A DNA stretch of 51,510 nucleotides from an uncultured Flavobacteriaceae bacterium (GTDB lineage Bacteria; Bacteroidota; Bacteroidia; Flavobacteriales; Flavobacteriaceae): the NCBI GenBank assembly GCA_905480425.1, contig CAJQQG010000074.1, forward strand, positions 1-51,510, read 5' to 3'. Each line of letters starts with the position of its first letter. The stretch's first letter is position 1. The notes beneath the pieces were generated by a model. It was not told where the DNA came from. It ran no database searches and worked only from the letters and a program-made list of their open reading frames with translations. The translations under genes and the position numbers were made by a program. This document shows positions 9,299 through 17,982 of the stretch, piece by piece.

Positions 9299-9789
9299 TA
9301 AAAGTCACTATCCTCATAATCTTGTTCAGAATCATCTCCATCGATAGTTTCGTTTTCTTCTGAAATACTAGAATCACTTTTAAAAGACTTTTCAGGAGCT
9401 TCTTCAGGCACCTCGCCTTCGGCATGAATTAAATTGGGATATGTAGCTCCTGTCACCATTTCTCCTACTTCCATAATTTCAATGAAAAAGGTCCATAAAC
9501 TAAAAAAATCATATATGTAAAGTAATTTATGTACTTCTGAAGAGAATATGCTATTCAAGGGAGTGTCCGAAAAGCTAGGTTTTTCAATTTCCATAGCTTC
9601 TAAAGGCATTTCATCTCCTTGCTCCCAAACATCATTGGTGGAATAAAACGAAGCAATTTCATTTCCTAAAAAACCAAAGGATTGGTTTATGGCGTGATGA
9701 AAGTCTTCAAGTGTAGCATTCTCCTCAATTTCTATATCACGAAGTACATCTTCTTTTACATCTAAAATAATTCGGATTCTGTAAATCAT
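9295..9789 (-). CDS. Plasmid pRiA4b ORF-3 / IS1096 TnpR-like family protein
   Basis: The first 110 residues fit the pRiA4b ORF-3-like family: MIYRIRIILDVKEDVLRDIE, then ATLEDFHHAINQSFGF and an FYSTNDVWEQGDEMP segment. The C-terminal 40 residues are a highly acidic tail (many Glu, Asp and Ser), likely disordered. The family has no settled function; the IS1096 label is historical, and there is no transposase nearby, so I would not call it mobile. It is the last gene of the dapD operon-like run: its ATG overlaps the heme A synthase TGA by 4 bp (ATGA), implying coupled translation. Its stop overlaps that of the plus-strand gene at 8237-9298. Confidence 0.75.
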   Translation of the reverse strand: MIYRIRIILDVKEDVLRDIEIEENATLEDFHHAINQSFGFLGNEIASFYSTNDVWEQGDEMPLEAMEIEKPSFSDTPLNSIFSSEVHKLLYIYDFFSLWTFFIEIMEVGEMVTGATYPNLIHAEGEVPEEAPEKSFKSDSSISEENETIDGDDSEQDYEDSDFY

Positions 9790-10802
9790 ATTTGTTTTTT
9801 TAAGATCAACATAAAATAACTTTGAGCACCAAATAAAAGCGCAGCTAATACTAAATGAAGTGGTTGGGAAGAAAATGGGAAATCAAAATAATACATCCAT
9901 ATCCCTGTTAAAATCTCAATTGCTAAAATTATTATAACTACCCTAAAAACACTCGGAATTAGGTTATTCTTATAAAGAAGGTACCCTAAATATCCATTAA
10001 CTAAAAGCACAACAATAGAAAAGCTTCTGTGAACATAAAAAAGAGTGGGTGGATTATTTAGCCATTTTGAGGCATTTGATAAATTGAAGGTGTGCATTTG
10101 CATATCTACAAACTGTCTTATTTGAGTTCCCATTCCAATTTGAAAAAGGGTTAGCACTAAACTAATGGCCACAAGCCATTTTGTTTGTGAAATACTAGAA
10201 AGTCCTTTTACTGGTTCTTTTTCACGTGCTAAAAGAATAATTAATAATAGTACTATTAAAAGAGCCATAATCATGTGAATGGTAATCTTATAAGGTAATA
10301 AATTGGAGTCAACTACTGTTTTTCCAAGCCACCCTTGAAATCCCATTCCTAAAACTATTAGAAAGGCTAAAAATGCAGCCCAAAAATCATTTTTCAACCT
10401 TACTAAAGAATTTATAAAAAGTAATAAAGTTGCAAGCCCTGCAATTGCTCCTAATAATCTATTTATAAATTCAATCCAAGTGTGTTTCGCATTAAAAATA
10501 GCATAGTCATGCTTAGTATAAACTTTCCAGTTTTCGGTTAAGTACTGGTTTTGAGAGTTGAAATTTTGTGTAGCTACACGTAAGCTTTCTTTTACAATGA
10601 TGACCTCCCCTTTCAGATAATCATGGTTTGGTTTCCAGTCTAGTTCACTACGTTCTGTGGGTGGAATTAAATACCCAAAACATTTAGGCCAATCTGGACA
10701 GCCCATTCCACTTCCAGTCATTCTTACCACCGCCCCGGCAGAAATAACTAGATATACAAGTACTAAACTAATAACGATAAGAGTATTATGATATTTTTTC
10801 AT
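9786..10802 (-). CDS. ctaA: Heme A synthase (COX15/CtaA family)
   Basis: COX15/CtaA oxidises the C8 methyl of heme O to give heme A for aa3-type cytochrome oxidases. The 338-residue protein has about eight membrane helices. Family marks are GAVVRMTGSGMGCPDWPKCF (with a Cys pair in the first loop) and four helix-borne histidines expected to bind heme: HTWIEFINRLLGA, HMIMALLIV, HRSFSIVV and HLVLAALLFG. I chose the ATG at 10802 (MKKYHNTL). The frame also opens at a TTG (10811) three codons upstream, which is less likely. It overlaps the 3' end of cca by 17 bp and is followed by the pRiA4b-like gene with an ATGA overlap. Confidence 0.92.
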   Translation of the reverse strand: MKKYHNTLIVISLVLVYLVISAGAVVRMTGSGMGCPDWPKCFGYLIPPTERSELDWKPNHDYLKGEVIIVKESLRVATQNFNSQNQYLTENWKVYTKHDYAIFNAKHTWIEFINRLLGAIAGLATLLLFINSLVRLKNDFWAAFLAFLIVLGMGFQGWLGKTVVDSNLLPYKITIHMIMALLIVLLLIILLAREKEPVKGLSSISQTKWLVAISLVLTLFQIGMGTQIRQFVDMQMHTFNLSNASKWLNNPPTLFYVHRSFSIVVLLVNGYLGYLLYKNNLIPSVFRVVIIILAIEILTGIWMYYFDFPFSSQPLHLVLAALLFGAQSYFMLILKKQI

Positions 10803-12225
10803 TAAAAACAAGGCCTAATTTTTTTCCTTCAAATTTCATTTTTTCAAAAGCAGCTTCCTTTTCATTTGGAATTTCACCTTCTAATATTGCTTCTTTGATA
10901 GCTTCTTTTATTATACCAATCTCACGAGAGGGTTTTAAATTAAAACTCTTCATTATAGTTTCACCACTGACTGGAGGTTGAAAATTACGCAAATGATCTT
11001 TCGCCTCTACAGCTATAATTTTTTCACGAACAATTTTAAAATTATTATGATACAATTTATACCGCTTGGAGTTTTTAGTAGTAATATCTGCTTCACAGAG
11101 AGTGATCAAGTCTTCTATATAAGATCCAGCATCAAAGACAAGTCGACGAATTGCAGAGTCAGTAACATGATCTGCCGCAATAATTATTGGCCGAGAACTC
11201 ATAAACACCATTTTTTGAACAAATTTCATTTTTTCATTTAAGGGCATTTTCAGACGTTTGAATATCTTATATGTCATTTTTGCTCCTACAAATTCATGGT
11301 TATGAAAGGTCCAGCCCACTGGAATTTTAAATTTTTTAGTTGGTGCTTTTCCGATGTCGTGAAGAAGAGCAGACCATCTTAGCCAGAGATCATCACTATT
11401 TTTACATAGATTATCTAAGACCTCAAGGGTGTGATTAAAATTATCTTTGTGACGTTGTCCTTCAATTTCCTCTACACCCTTTAAATCTATAAGCTCAGGT
11501 AAAATTCGCTCGAGAAGCCCTGTTTTTTCTAATAGTATAAATCCTTTAGAAGGAGTTTCTGAAAGTATAATTTTGTGAAGTTCTGTCACAACTCTTTCTT
11601 TTGAAATTATATCAATTCGTGCAGCATTTCTAGTAATAGCATCAAAAGAAGGATGTTCAATAGTAAAATTTAATTGGGTAGCAAATCGAATTGCTCTAAG
11701 CATTCTAAGGGGATCATCTGAGTAGGTTATATCAGGATCAAGGGGTGTTTTTATCAAACCAAGTGTTAAGTCATTGAGCCCTTGAAAAGGGTCAACTAAT
11801 GCCCCAAAATTTTCAGTATTTAAACTTATAGCAAGAGCGTTTATTGTAAAGTCACGCCTATTTTGATCGTCTTCTAATGTTCCTGGTTCCACATTAGGGT
11901 TTCGACTTTCTTTTATATAAGATTCTTTTCTAGCTCCTACAAATTCTAAATCTAATCCATTCCACTGAACCATTGCAGTTCCATAAGTTTTGAAAATTTG
12001 TATTCGTTTGGCTCCTTTTAGATTTTTTTGGACAGCAATGGCTAAGTCAATTCCTGAACCTAAAACAACAATATCAATATCTTTTTTATTAGGCCTGTTT
12101 AAAAGATGATCCCTTACAAAACCACCTATTACATAAGCTTCCATTTTCATATCGTTAACCGTCTTTTGAAGTTCTTTGAATAGGGGAGTATTAATTACTT
12201 TCGAAAAGTCATGGTTTAATTTCAC
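10786..12225 (-). CDS. cca: CCA tRNA nucleotidyltransferase / poly(A) polymerase family with HD domain
   Basis: This class II nucleotidyltransferase adds or repairs the 3' CCA of tRNAs, which fits a genome whose two visible tRNA genes lack an encoded CCA. The 479 residues show the head motif GGFVRDHLLN, the catalytic DIDIVV aspartates, RRDFTINALAI, the DDPLRMLRAIRFATQL motif, and a C-terminal HD domain (WSALLHDIGKAPTKKF with His-Asp). The start is a GTG at 12225 overlapping the TGA of the YrdC-like gene (GTGA, 4 bp); the next in-frame ATG would remove part of the head domain. It sits inside the dapD to pRiA4b-like run. Confidence 0.94.
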   Translation of the reverse strand: MKLNHDFSKVINTPLFKELQKTVNDMKMEAYVIGGFVRDHLLNRPNKKDIDIVVLGSGIDLAIAVQKNLKGAKRIQIFKTYGTAMVQWNGLDLEFVGARKESYIKESRNPNVEPGTLEDDQNRRDFTINALAISLNTENFGALVDPFQGLNDLTLGLIKTPLDPDITYSDDPLRMLRAIRFATQLNFTIEHPSFDAITRNAARIDIISKERVVTELHKIILSETPSKGFILLEKTGLLERILPELIDLKGVEEIEGQRHKDNFNHTLEVLDNLCKNSDDLWLRWSALLHDIGKAPTKKFKIPVGWTFHNHEFVGAKMTYKIFKRLKMPLNEKMKFVQKMVFMSSRPIIIAADHVTDSAIRRLVFDAGSYIEDLITLCEADITTKNSKRYKLYHNNFKIVREKIIAVEAKDHLRNFQPPVSGETIMKSFNLKPSREIGIIKEAIKEAILEGEIPNEKEAAFEKMKFEGKKLGLVFNEKIS

Positions 12226-12770
12226 ACACGTAAGATATTTACCTCCCCGTTGGTTTCAATTTTTATAACTCTTGAAGGTGGATTCGGTTTGGTTTCTTGT
12301 TGCAAATGTACAATATAGTCTACCCCCTCCAAAATTTTGGAGGCAATGCCATTAAAGTTTTTTGGGGTCTCTGATCCACTAATATTTGCAGAGGTAGAGA
12401 TGATTGGTTTTCCAAATGCAACAAGTAATTCTTCACAAAAATTATGCCTTGGAATTCTAAGTCCAATTGATCCATCTGATCCCATAAGGTTAGGAGCCAA
12501 GTTTATTCCCTTAGGATAAATCAATGTGGTAGGACGTATTTCTTTTAAATAGGGAATGGCAGTTTCAGGTATTTCATCTACGTAGCTAGTTAACATTTTA
12601 ATGTCTTTGACTAAAGCAATCAATGATTTATGATCAGTCCTTTGTTTTAATTGATATATTTTCTCAACTACTTCTACAGAGGTAGCATCTCCACCAATAC
12701 CCCAAACAGTATCTGTTGGATATAAAATAATTTGCTTATTCTGTAAGGCATGTAATGCTTCTTTAATCAT
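12222..12770 (-). CDS. tsaC: Threonylcarbamoyl-AMP synthase (Sua5/YrdC/TsaC family)
   Basis: The YrdC fold makes threonylcarbamoyl-AMP from threonine, bicarbonate and ATP for the t6A37 tRNA modification. The protein is 182 residues, a YrdC domain alone without the Sua5 C-terminal domain, hence closer to TsaC. Motifs: IILYPTDTVWGIGGDATS (14-31), KQRTDHKSLIAL, SIGLRIPRH and PIISTSANISGSETP. Its neighbour cca also acts on tRNA, overlapping it by 4 bp. The dapD gene lies 27 bp upstream on the same strand and is probably co-transcribed. Confidence 0.92.
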   Translation of the reverse strand: MIKEALHALQNKQIILYPTDTVWGIGGDATSVEVVEKIYQLKQRTDHKSLIALVKDIKMLTSYVDEIPETAIPYLKEIRPTTLIYPKGINLAPNLMGSDGSIGLRIPRHNFCEELLVAFGKPIISTSANISGSETPKNFNGIASKILEGVDYIVHLQQETKPNPPSRVIKIETNGEVNILRV

Positions 12771-12797
12771 AAGTACCTTTTTGAGATAAATAATAAA

Positions 12798-13604
12798 TTA
12801 TACAGCTACACTATGTGTCCTTAGAGCATCATTAAGTGATGTTTTTTTATCAGTACTTTCTTTTCGAGTTCCAATAATTAATGCACAAGGAACTTGATAA
12901 TCACCTGCAGTGAATTTTTTAGTATAACTTCCTGGAATAACAACAGAACGGGGTGGTACATATCCTTTTTGTTCTTTAGGTTCCGAACCAGTTACATCAA
13001 TAATTTTAGTAGATGCAGTAAGTACAACATTAGCTCCTAAGACAGCTTCTTTTCCAACACGAACTCCTTCCACAACGATACTTCTGGATCCTAGAAATGC
13101 ATTATCTTCAATAATAACTGGTGCAGCTTGAAGCGGTTCTAACACTCCTCCAATTCCAACTCCACCGCTTAGATGAACATTCTTTCCTATTTGCGCACAA
13201 CTTCCAACGGTAGCCCAAGTGTCAACCATAGTACCCTGATCAACATAGGCACCAATATTAACATAGCTTGGCATTAATATGACTCCTGGAGCTAAGTAAG
13301 CTCCGTGTCTTGCTATCGCATGTGGAACCACGCGAATACCTTTTTCCTTATACCCTTTTTTTAGTAACATTTTATCATGAAACTCCATAGGGCCAACTTT
13401 TGTTGTTTCCATTTTTTGGATTGGGAAATATAGTACAACTGCTTTTTTCACCCATTCATTTACTTTCCATCCATCCATAATAGGTTCGGCAACTCTAAGG
13501 ATGCCTTCATCTAATTGAGAAATAATAGAGCGAATAGCATCTTGTGTTTTTATTTCTCCTAGAAGGGAACGATTTTCCCAAGCTGCTTCGATAATATGTT
13601 TCAT
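12798..13604 (-). CDS. dapD: 2,3,4,5-tetrahydropyridine-2,6-dicarboxylate N-succinyltransferase
   Basis: DapD catalyses succinylation of tetrahydrodipicolinate in the succinylase branch of lysine/meso-diaminopimelate synthesis, feeding peptidoglycan. The 268 residues contain the left-handed beta-helix hexapeptide repeats and the nearly invariant blocks MPSYVNIGAYVDQGTMVDTW and VGSCAQIGKNVHLSGGVG. The frame opens 11 codons earlier at a TTG, but the ATG at 13604 (MKHIIEAAWENRS) aligns with known DapD starts. An exact -7 box lies 14 bases upstream. DapB, an earlier enzyme of the same pathway, is encoded separately at 44418-45122. Confidence 0.97.
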   Translation of the reverse strand: MKHIIEAAWENRSLLGEIKTQDAIRSIISQLDEGILRVAEPIMDGWKVNEWVKKAVVLYFPIQKMETTKVGPMEFHDKMLLKKGYKEKGIRVVPHAIARHGAYLAPGVILMPSYVNIGAYVDQGTMVDTWATVGSCAQIGKNVHLSGGVGIGGVLEPLQAAPVIIEDNAFLGSRSIVVEGVRVGKEAVLGANVVLTASTKIIDVTGSEPKEQKGYVPPRSVVIPGSYTKKFTAGDYQVPCALIIGTRKESTDKKTSLNDALRTHSVAV

Positions 13605-13618
13605 TTTTATTTTTTTCA

Positions 13619-13626
13619 CAAATGTA
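13619..13626 (-). promoter_or_regulatory. Candidate -7 promoter box (TACATTTG) of the dapD operon
   Basis: The reverse strand reads TACATTTG, an exact TAnnTTTG match ending 14 bases before the dapD ATG. It shares the 90 bp divergent spacer with the ruvX box at 13672-13679. No convincing -33 TTTG at standard spacing. Confidence 0.5.
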
Positions 13627-13671
13627 AAGAATTCCAAATGACTGAAATGAAGTAGATCTTGGTGAAAAAGG

Positions 13672-13679
13672 TATATTTG
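13672..13679 (+). promoter_or_regulatory. Candidate -7 promoter box (TATATTTG) of the ruvX operon
   Basis: TATATTTG matches TAnnTTTG exactly, 15 bases before the ruvX ATG. With the dapD box on the other strand it would make this a compact divergent promoter region. The -33 element is not evident. Confidence 0.5.
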
Positions 13680-13694
13680 AAAAAATAAATAAAA

Positions 13695-14117
13695 ATGGGG
13701 TCTTTAATTGGCATTGATTTTGGCACTAAAAGAACGGGCATAGCATGTACTGATCCCCATCAGATTATAGCAAGCGGACTTAAAAACTTACCTACCCTGG
13801 AAGTAATACCTTTTTTGAAAAAATATTGCACAACAGAACATGTAGAATCATTTATTATAGGAAAGCCTCTTCAAAAAGATGGAGCTCCTTCAGAAGTTGA
13901 AAATCAAATTATTTTATTTATAAAAAAACTCCAGAAACATTTTCCAGTACAATCAATAGAAAGATATGATGAACGTTATACTTCCAAGCTTGCTTTTCAA
14001 GCAATGATTGATGGAGGTTTGAAAAAGAAACAACGGTCAGATAAAGGAATGATTGATCAGGTAAGTGCCACGATTATTTTACAGTCTTATTTAGCATATA
14101 AAAAACAAAGACTATGA
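13695..14117 (+). CDS. ruvX: Putative Holliday junction resolvase / pre-16S rRNA nuclease (YqgF)
   Basis: A 140-residue RNase H-like nuclease of the YqgF family, implicated in pre-16S rRNA 5' end processing in E. coli and first proposed as a Holliday junction resolvase. Motifs: GIDFGTKRTGIACTDP (catalytic Asp7) at the N-terminus, FIIGKPLQKDG, the RYDERYTS strand with an acidic pair, and DQVSATIILQSYL with the last catalytic Asp. It heads a plus-strand run; its TGA overlaps the ATG of def by 4 bp (ATGA), indicating coupled translation. Confidence 0.93.
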   Translation: MGSLIGIDFGTKRTGIACTDPHQIIASGLKNLPTLEVIPFLKKYCTTEHVESFIIGKPLQKDGAPSEVENQIILFIKKLQKHFPVQSIERYDERYTSKLAFQAMIDGGLKKKQRSDKGMIDQVSATIILQSYLAYKKQRL

Positions 14118-14701
14118 TTTTACCTATTGTAGCTTATGGATCGACTGTCTTGAAAAAAAAGACAAAAGATCTTTCAAATGATCACCCTAATGTGAAGCAA
14201 TTAATTGAGAATATGTGGGAAACTATGTATGCATCAAACGGAGTTGGCTTAGCTGCTCCTCAAATTGGTTTATCTCTCAGGTTGTTCGTTGTGGATACAG
14301 CTCCTTTTGCAGATGATGAAGCTCTTGATATTGTTGATGTTAAAATTTTAGAATCATTTAAAAAGGTATTTATTAATCCTACAATTATTGAGGAAGATGG
14401 CGAAATTTGGGAATTTAATGAAGGTTGCCTTAGTATTCCTGATATTCGTGAAGATGTAAGTAGACATGAACGTATTAAAATGAACTATTTAGATGAATAT
14501 TTTAAGCCTCAGACCATAATACTTTCTGGACTTGTGGCACGTGTAGTTCAACATGAATACGATCATATTGAAGGTATATTGTTTACCGATCATCTCTCTC
14601 CTCTTAAAAGACGATTATTGAAAGCTAAACTCACCTCTATTTCAAAAGGAGCTATTGAAGTAGAGTATCCTATGAAATTTCCTTTAAAAACAAAAAGATA
14701 A
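14114..14701 (+). CDS. def: Peptide deformylase
   Basis: Def removes the N-formyl group from nascent proteins using a metal ion. The 195-residue protein has all three signature motifs: GVGLAAPQIG (I), EGCLSIPD with the metal-ligand Cys (II), and QHEYDHIEGILF, the HEXXH helix (III). An insertion of about 15 residues (DDEALDIVDVKILESFK) between motifs I and II is common in Bacteroidota enzymes. It sits between ruvX (4 bp overlap) and the DUF5606 gene (2 bp gap). Confidence 0.97.
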   Translation: MILPIVAYGSTVLKKKTKDLSNDHPNVKQLIENMWETMYASNGVGLAAPQIGLSLRLFVVDTAPFADDEALDIVDVKILESFKKVFINPTIIEEDGEIWEFNEGCLSIPDIREDVSRHERIKMNYLDEYFKPQTIILSGLVARVVQHEYDHIEGILFTDHLSPLKRRLLKAKLTSISKGAIEVEYPMKFPLKTKR

Positions 14702-14703
14702 TT

Positions 14704-15186
14704 ATGCAATTAGATAAAATTTTAGCAATTTCTGGACGTCAAGGCCTGTATGAAATGAAAGCAGAAACCAGAGGCGGGATTTTAGCAATCTCTCTTGTTG
14801 ATGGGAAGCGTATCACTACTTCTATAAATAATCAAATAAGTATTCTTAGTGAGATTCAAGTTTACTGTATTGGGAAAGAAATTCCTTTAGAGGAGGTGTT
14901 AAAAAAACTTCTTAAGAAAGAATCAGGGAAGATTGCAAGTATTAAGCCAAAGGCATCAGCAGCTGATTTAAAAGCCTATTTTTCTGATCTTGTCGAGCAA
15001 TATGATGAGGATCGTGTTTATTCTTCAGATATTAAAAAAATCATCCAGTGGTATAATATTTTGGTTACAAATAAAATAATTACTTTAGAAAAAACATCAC
15101 CTAAACCACCCACTAAGTCAAAGGAAGAACCTAAAAAAAATAATAATAAAGACACTTCAAAATCTATAAAAAATCCTAAAACCTAA
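14704..15186 (+). CDS. DUF5606 domain protein
   Basis: A 160-residue protein whose first 130 residues match the Bacteroidota DUF5606 family: MQLDKILAISGRQGLYEMKA, then LVDGKRITTSI and SILSEIQVYC. A helical segment follows (DLKAYFSDLVEQYDEDRVYS, then DIKKIIQWYNIL). The C-terminal 30 residues are a Lys/Pro/Asn-rich low-complexity tail. There is no signal peptide. The function is unknown; the conserved position between def and mazG hints at a housekeeping role. Its TAA overlaps the mazG ATG by one base. Confidence 0.88.
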   Translation: MQLDKILAISGRQGLYEMKAETRGGILAISLVDGKRITTSINNQISILSEIQVYCIGKEIPLEEVLKKLLKKESGKIASIKPKASAADLKAYFSDLVEQYDEDRVYSSDIKKIIQWYNILVTNKIITLEKTSPKPPTKSKEEPKKNNNKDTSKSIKNPKT

Positions 15187-15983
15187 TGAATTCTAAAGCA
15201 GCTAAATTAGAAGCTTTTGGTCGTTTGTTAGATGTTATGGACGATCTGCGGGAAAAATGTCCTTGGGATCAAAAACAGACTTTTGAAACGCTACGTCATC
15301 TAACCATTGAAGAAACTTATGAATTGGGAGATGCTATTTTGAGTAATGACCTTATTGAGATTAAGAAAGAACTTGGTGATTTGTTACTTCATATTGTTTT
15401 TTATGCAAAGATAGGAAGCGAACAAAAGAAATTTGATATTGCAGATGTTACAAATGATATTGTTGAGAAGCTGATTTATAGACATCCTCATGTTTATGGA
15501 GATGTTACTGTAAAAGATGAGGCTGAAGTTAAAAGAAACTGGGAAGTATTAAAATTATCGGAAGGAAGAGAGAGTGTTTTAGAAGGAATTCCAAGGGGTC
15601 TTCCCGCTCTTATTAAAGCTCAGCGAATGCAAGAGAAAGCAGCAGGTGTTGGTTTTGATTGGAAAACAAAAGAGCAAGTTTGGGGAAAAGTAGAAGAAGA
15701 AATTTCTGAATTAGAGGGGGCGATTACCAGAGATGATAAATTAGCTATTGAAGCTGAATTTGGTGATTTGCTTTTTTCGGTAATAAATTATTCACGATTT
15801 TTAGAAATTAATCCAGAATCAGCCTTAGAACGAACCAATCAAAAATTCATTAGTCGCTTTAAATATATTGAAACAGCGGCAAAAAAAAAAGGTACTTCAA
15901 TAGAATCACTTTCTATTGATGAAATGGAGACTTTCTGGATAGCTGCCAAAAATCAATTCTCTTCAGATGATTCTAATTCTTGA
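15186..15983 (+). CDS. mazG: Nucleoside triphosphate pyrophosphohydrolase MazG
   Basis: MazG hydrolyses NTPs to NMP and pyrophosphate and is thought to clear aberrant nucleotides. The 265 residues contain two tandem MazG domains: the first at about 15-125 (LREKCPWDQKQTFETLRHLT, EETYEL, ELGDLLLHIVFYAK), the second at about 165-255 (VGFDWKTKEQVWGKVEEEI, EFGDLLFSVINYSRF). Both keep the EExxE and ExxD metal-binding motifs. The plus-strand run ends here; its last 31 bases overlap the 3' end of the DUF349 gene on the opposite strand. Confidence 0.95.
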   Translation: MNSKAAKLEAFGRLLDVMDDLREKCPWDQKQTFETLRHLTIEETYELGDAILSNDLIEIKKELGDLLLHIVFYAKIGSEQKKFDIADVTNDIVEKLIYRHPHVYGDVTVKDEAEVKRNWEVLKLSEGRESVLEGIPRGLPALIKAQRMQEKAAGVGFDWKTKEQVWGKVEEEISELEGAITRDDKLAIEAEFGDLLFSVINYSRFLEINPESALERTNQKFISRFKYIETAAKKKGTSIESLSIDEMETFWIAAKNQFSSDDSNS

Positions 15984-17917
15984 GAAGAGACTTTTCTTGC
16001 TGATTTATCTTGACTATTTTTAACTTGCTTTAAGCGTATATAATCTTCTTGAGCCCTGTTAATTTTATTCTGACAGCTTTTAATTTGTTTCTCTACATTT
16101 TTGAATAACGGATTTTCAGAACTCGAATTACTGAAGAACTCAAGGTTATTTTCTAATTGTGTCAATTCACTTTTTAAAGAATTTACTATAGTTCTTCCCT
16201 CTTGTAATTTTTGTTGCAAGCGATTGGGATCTGATTGTAAAATGAGGATATTCAAATCGTTTAAAACTTCTTTTTTAGCTATTTTTTCAATTGCTACTTT
16301 TTTAACAACTGCTAGTAGAGTATTAGAAAAAGATAAATTCATTTTTTCGTCTTTAACCGAATCTAATCGACTAAATGCTTGCCAAGAATCCCAATAGTCT
16401 AGATATTCTTTTTTCAGAGTATCTGGATCATTCGAGAATTCTGCAGCTTTAAGTTTTTCTATATGATTAAGTTTTTCTTTATTTAATGTTTCTTGTTCTG
16501 GAGAAAGTTTTTGATAACCAGATTTTAAGCGGTCAAAATACACTTTGTGAATGTCGGAGAATTCAGTCCAAAATTTATTATCAAGCTTTCGAGGAACAAA
16601 GCCAATAGTTTTCCATTGTTCCTGTAAGTCTTTCATTTCTCGTATTTTAGATTGCCAAGCTTCACTTTCTAAAATTTCTTTTGATTTCTGAATTAAATTT
16701 TTCTTTCCGGCAATATTTTTATTGTATTCTTTCTTTTGGTCTTTGTAAAACACATTTTTTAATTGCATAAATTCCCTTCCTATTTCTCGAAATTCTTGCC
16801 AAGTCGTTTTACTTTCTTTTGCTGGTACATAACCAACTCCTTTGAATTGATCCCTTAAAGTGTTAAAACGATTAATTGCATTTTGCCATTCCTTGTGATT
16901 TTTTGGAGCAGGGTCAGACAAGGTTTTCATTTCTTTAAGTAAAGTTTCTTTTGAAGACAGATTTTCTTTCATTGCTCCAACCATATTTTTTTGGTAGGCC
17001 TGTCTTTTTGCTTGAATCACTTTTGAAGCTTCTTGAAAACGAGCCCAAAGAACATCTCTATGTTTCTTTGCTACTGGACCTAGGTCGTTTTTCCAAAGCT
17101 GATGTAATGTATTTAGATCACGGCTTGCCCTCAAAACGTCTCCAGCTTCTTGAAGTACTTCAGCTCGCTCAATAATCTTTAATTTCTCTTCATAATTATG
17201 TTTGTAATCAAGTTCACGAAATTCACGGTTTAAATGGAGAAAATCATAAAATTTTTCAACATGGTGTTTATAGGTTTCCCAAAGGTTTTGACTTTCTGCA
17301 CGTGGAACTAATCCAACATTATACCAATTTTCTTGAAGTGTTCTAAAGTTTTTATAAACCGTATTAATATTTTGGTCAATGTTAATAAGACTTTTAATTT
17401 CTTCTATTATATCTTTTTTTCGCTCTAAGTTTACTTTTTGTGTTGCTTCTAGACCTTTATAATGTTCACGTCTTTTTTTACGATAATCATATCCTATTTG
17501 GTCAAAACTTTTTTTATATTCTGGTTTGTAGAAAAAGTCAATTTCATTTCCACCATTATCAATGAATGATTTTTTTTGGGTTTCATAATCTTCTTGAAAT
17601 TTCTCTTCAAAAAGTTTATTTATTGTTTGCACATCATTGTGATGCTTAATCCATCGATCGCTACTTACAATTAATTCAAATTTTTCAATTAAAGCTTCCA
17701 GCGTTAAAGATGACAAATCTACTTCAGGAGATGATAAATCATTTTCAGATTCTTTATTATGTTTTGTTTCTTCTGATTTCCCCTTAGTTTCTTTAACAAC
17801 TTTCGTTGCTGTTTTGGAAACAGTAACAAGTTCTTTTTTTTCCTCAGTTATTGAGAAATCATTTTCTTGCGGTGTATTTTGTTCTTCCGCATTAGATAGT
17901 ATGGTGTTTTCTTCCAT
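15953..17917 (-). CDS. DUF349 repeat protein
   Basis: A 654-residue, mostly helical, highly charged cytoplasmic protein. After a disordered acidic/Lys-rich N-terminus (about 1-70) come several DUF349 repeats recognisable by W-x-x-G-x-V-P-R phrases: NWYNVGLVPRAES, LWKNDLGPVAKKH, QFKGVGYVPAKES and QWKTIGFVPRKLD. The C-terminal third is coiled-coil-like. Proteins with this domain are common in Bacteroidota, and I know of no established function for them. It lies downstream of aroE (65 bp gap) and converges on mazG, overlapping it by 31 bp. Confidence 0.85.
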   Translation of the reverse strand: MEENTILSNAEEQNTPQENDFSITEEKKELVTVSKTATKVVKETKGKSEETKHNKESENDLSSPEVDLSSLTLEALIEKFELIVSSDRWIKHHNDVQTINKLFEEKFQEDYETQKKSFIDNGGNEIDFFYKPEYKKSFDQIGYDYRKKRREHYKGLEATQKVNLERKKDIIEEIKSLINIDQNINTVYKNFRTLQENWYNVGLVPRAESQNLWETYKHHVEKFYDFLHLNREFRELDYKHNYEEKLKIIERAEVLQEAGDVLRASRDLNTLHQLWKNDLGPVAKKHRDVLWARFQEASKVIQAKRQAYQKNMVGAMKENLSSKETLLKEMKTLSDPAPKNHKEWQNAINRFNTLRDQFKGVGYVPAKESKTTWQEFREIGREFMQLKNVFYKDQKKEYNKNIAGKKNLIQKSKEILESEAWQSKIREMKDLQEQWKTIGFVPRKLDNKFWTEFSDIHKVYFDRLKSGYQKLSPEQETLNKEKLNHIEKLKAAEFSNDPDTLKKEYLDYWDSWQAFSRLDSVKDEKMNLSFSNTLLAVVKKVAIEKIAKKEVLNDLNILILQSDPNRLQQKLQEGRTIVNSLKSELTQLENNLEFFSNSSSENPLFKNVEKQIKSCQNKINRAQEDYIRLKQVKNSQDKSARKVSSQELESSEEN

Positions 17918-17982
17918 AGTTAGTAGCTTATTTACAAATAATATACATTTTTTTGGATTCTAAAAAATATATTTTATCAAAT

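Noticed and set aside
9295-9789. Possible insertion sequence remnant because of the IS1096/TnpR-like family name
   Set aside because: No transposase, terminal inverted repeats or target duplications are visible, and the gene is translationally coupled to ctaA.
10229-10244. parS-like sequence containing CACGTG
   Set aside because: It matches only about 12 of 16 positions of the canonical palindrome, is not symmetric outside the core, and lies inside ctaA far from parAB.
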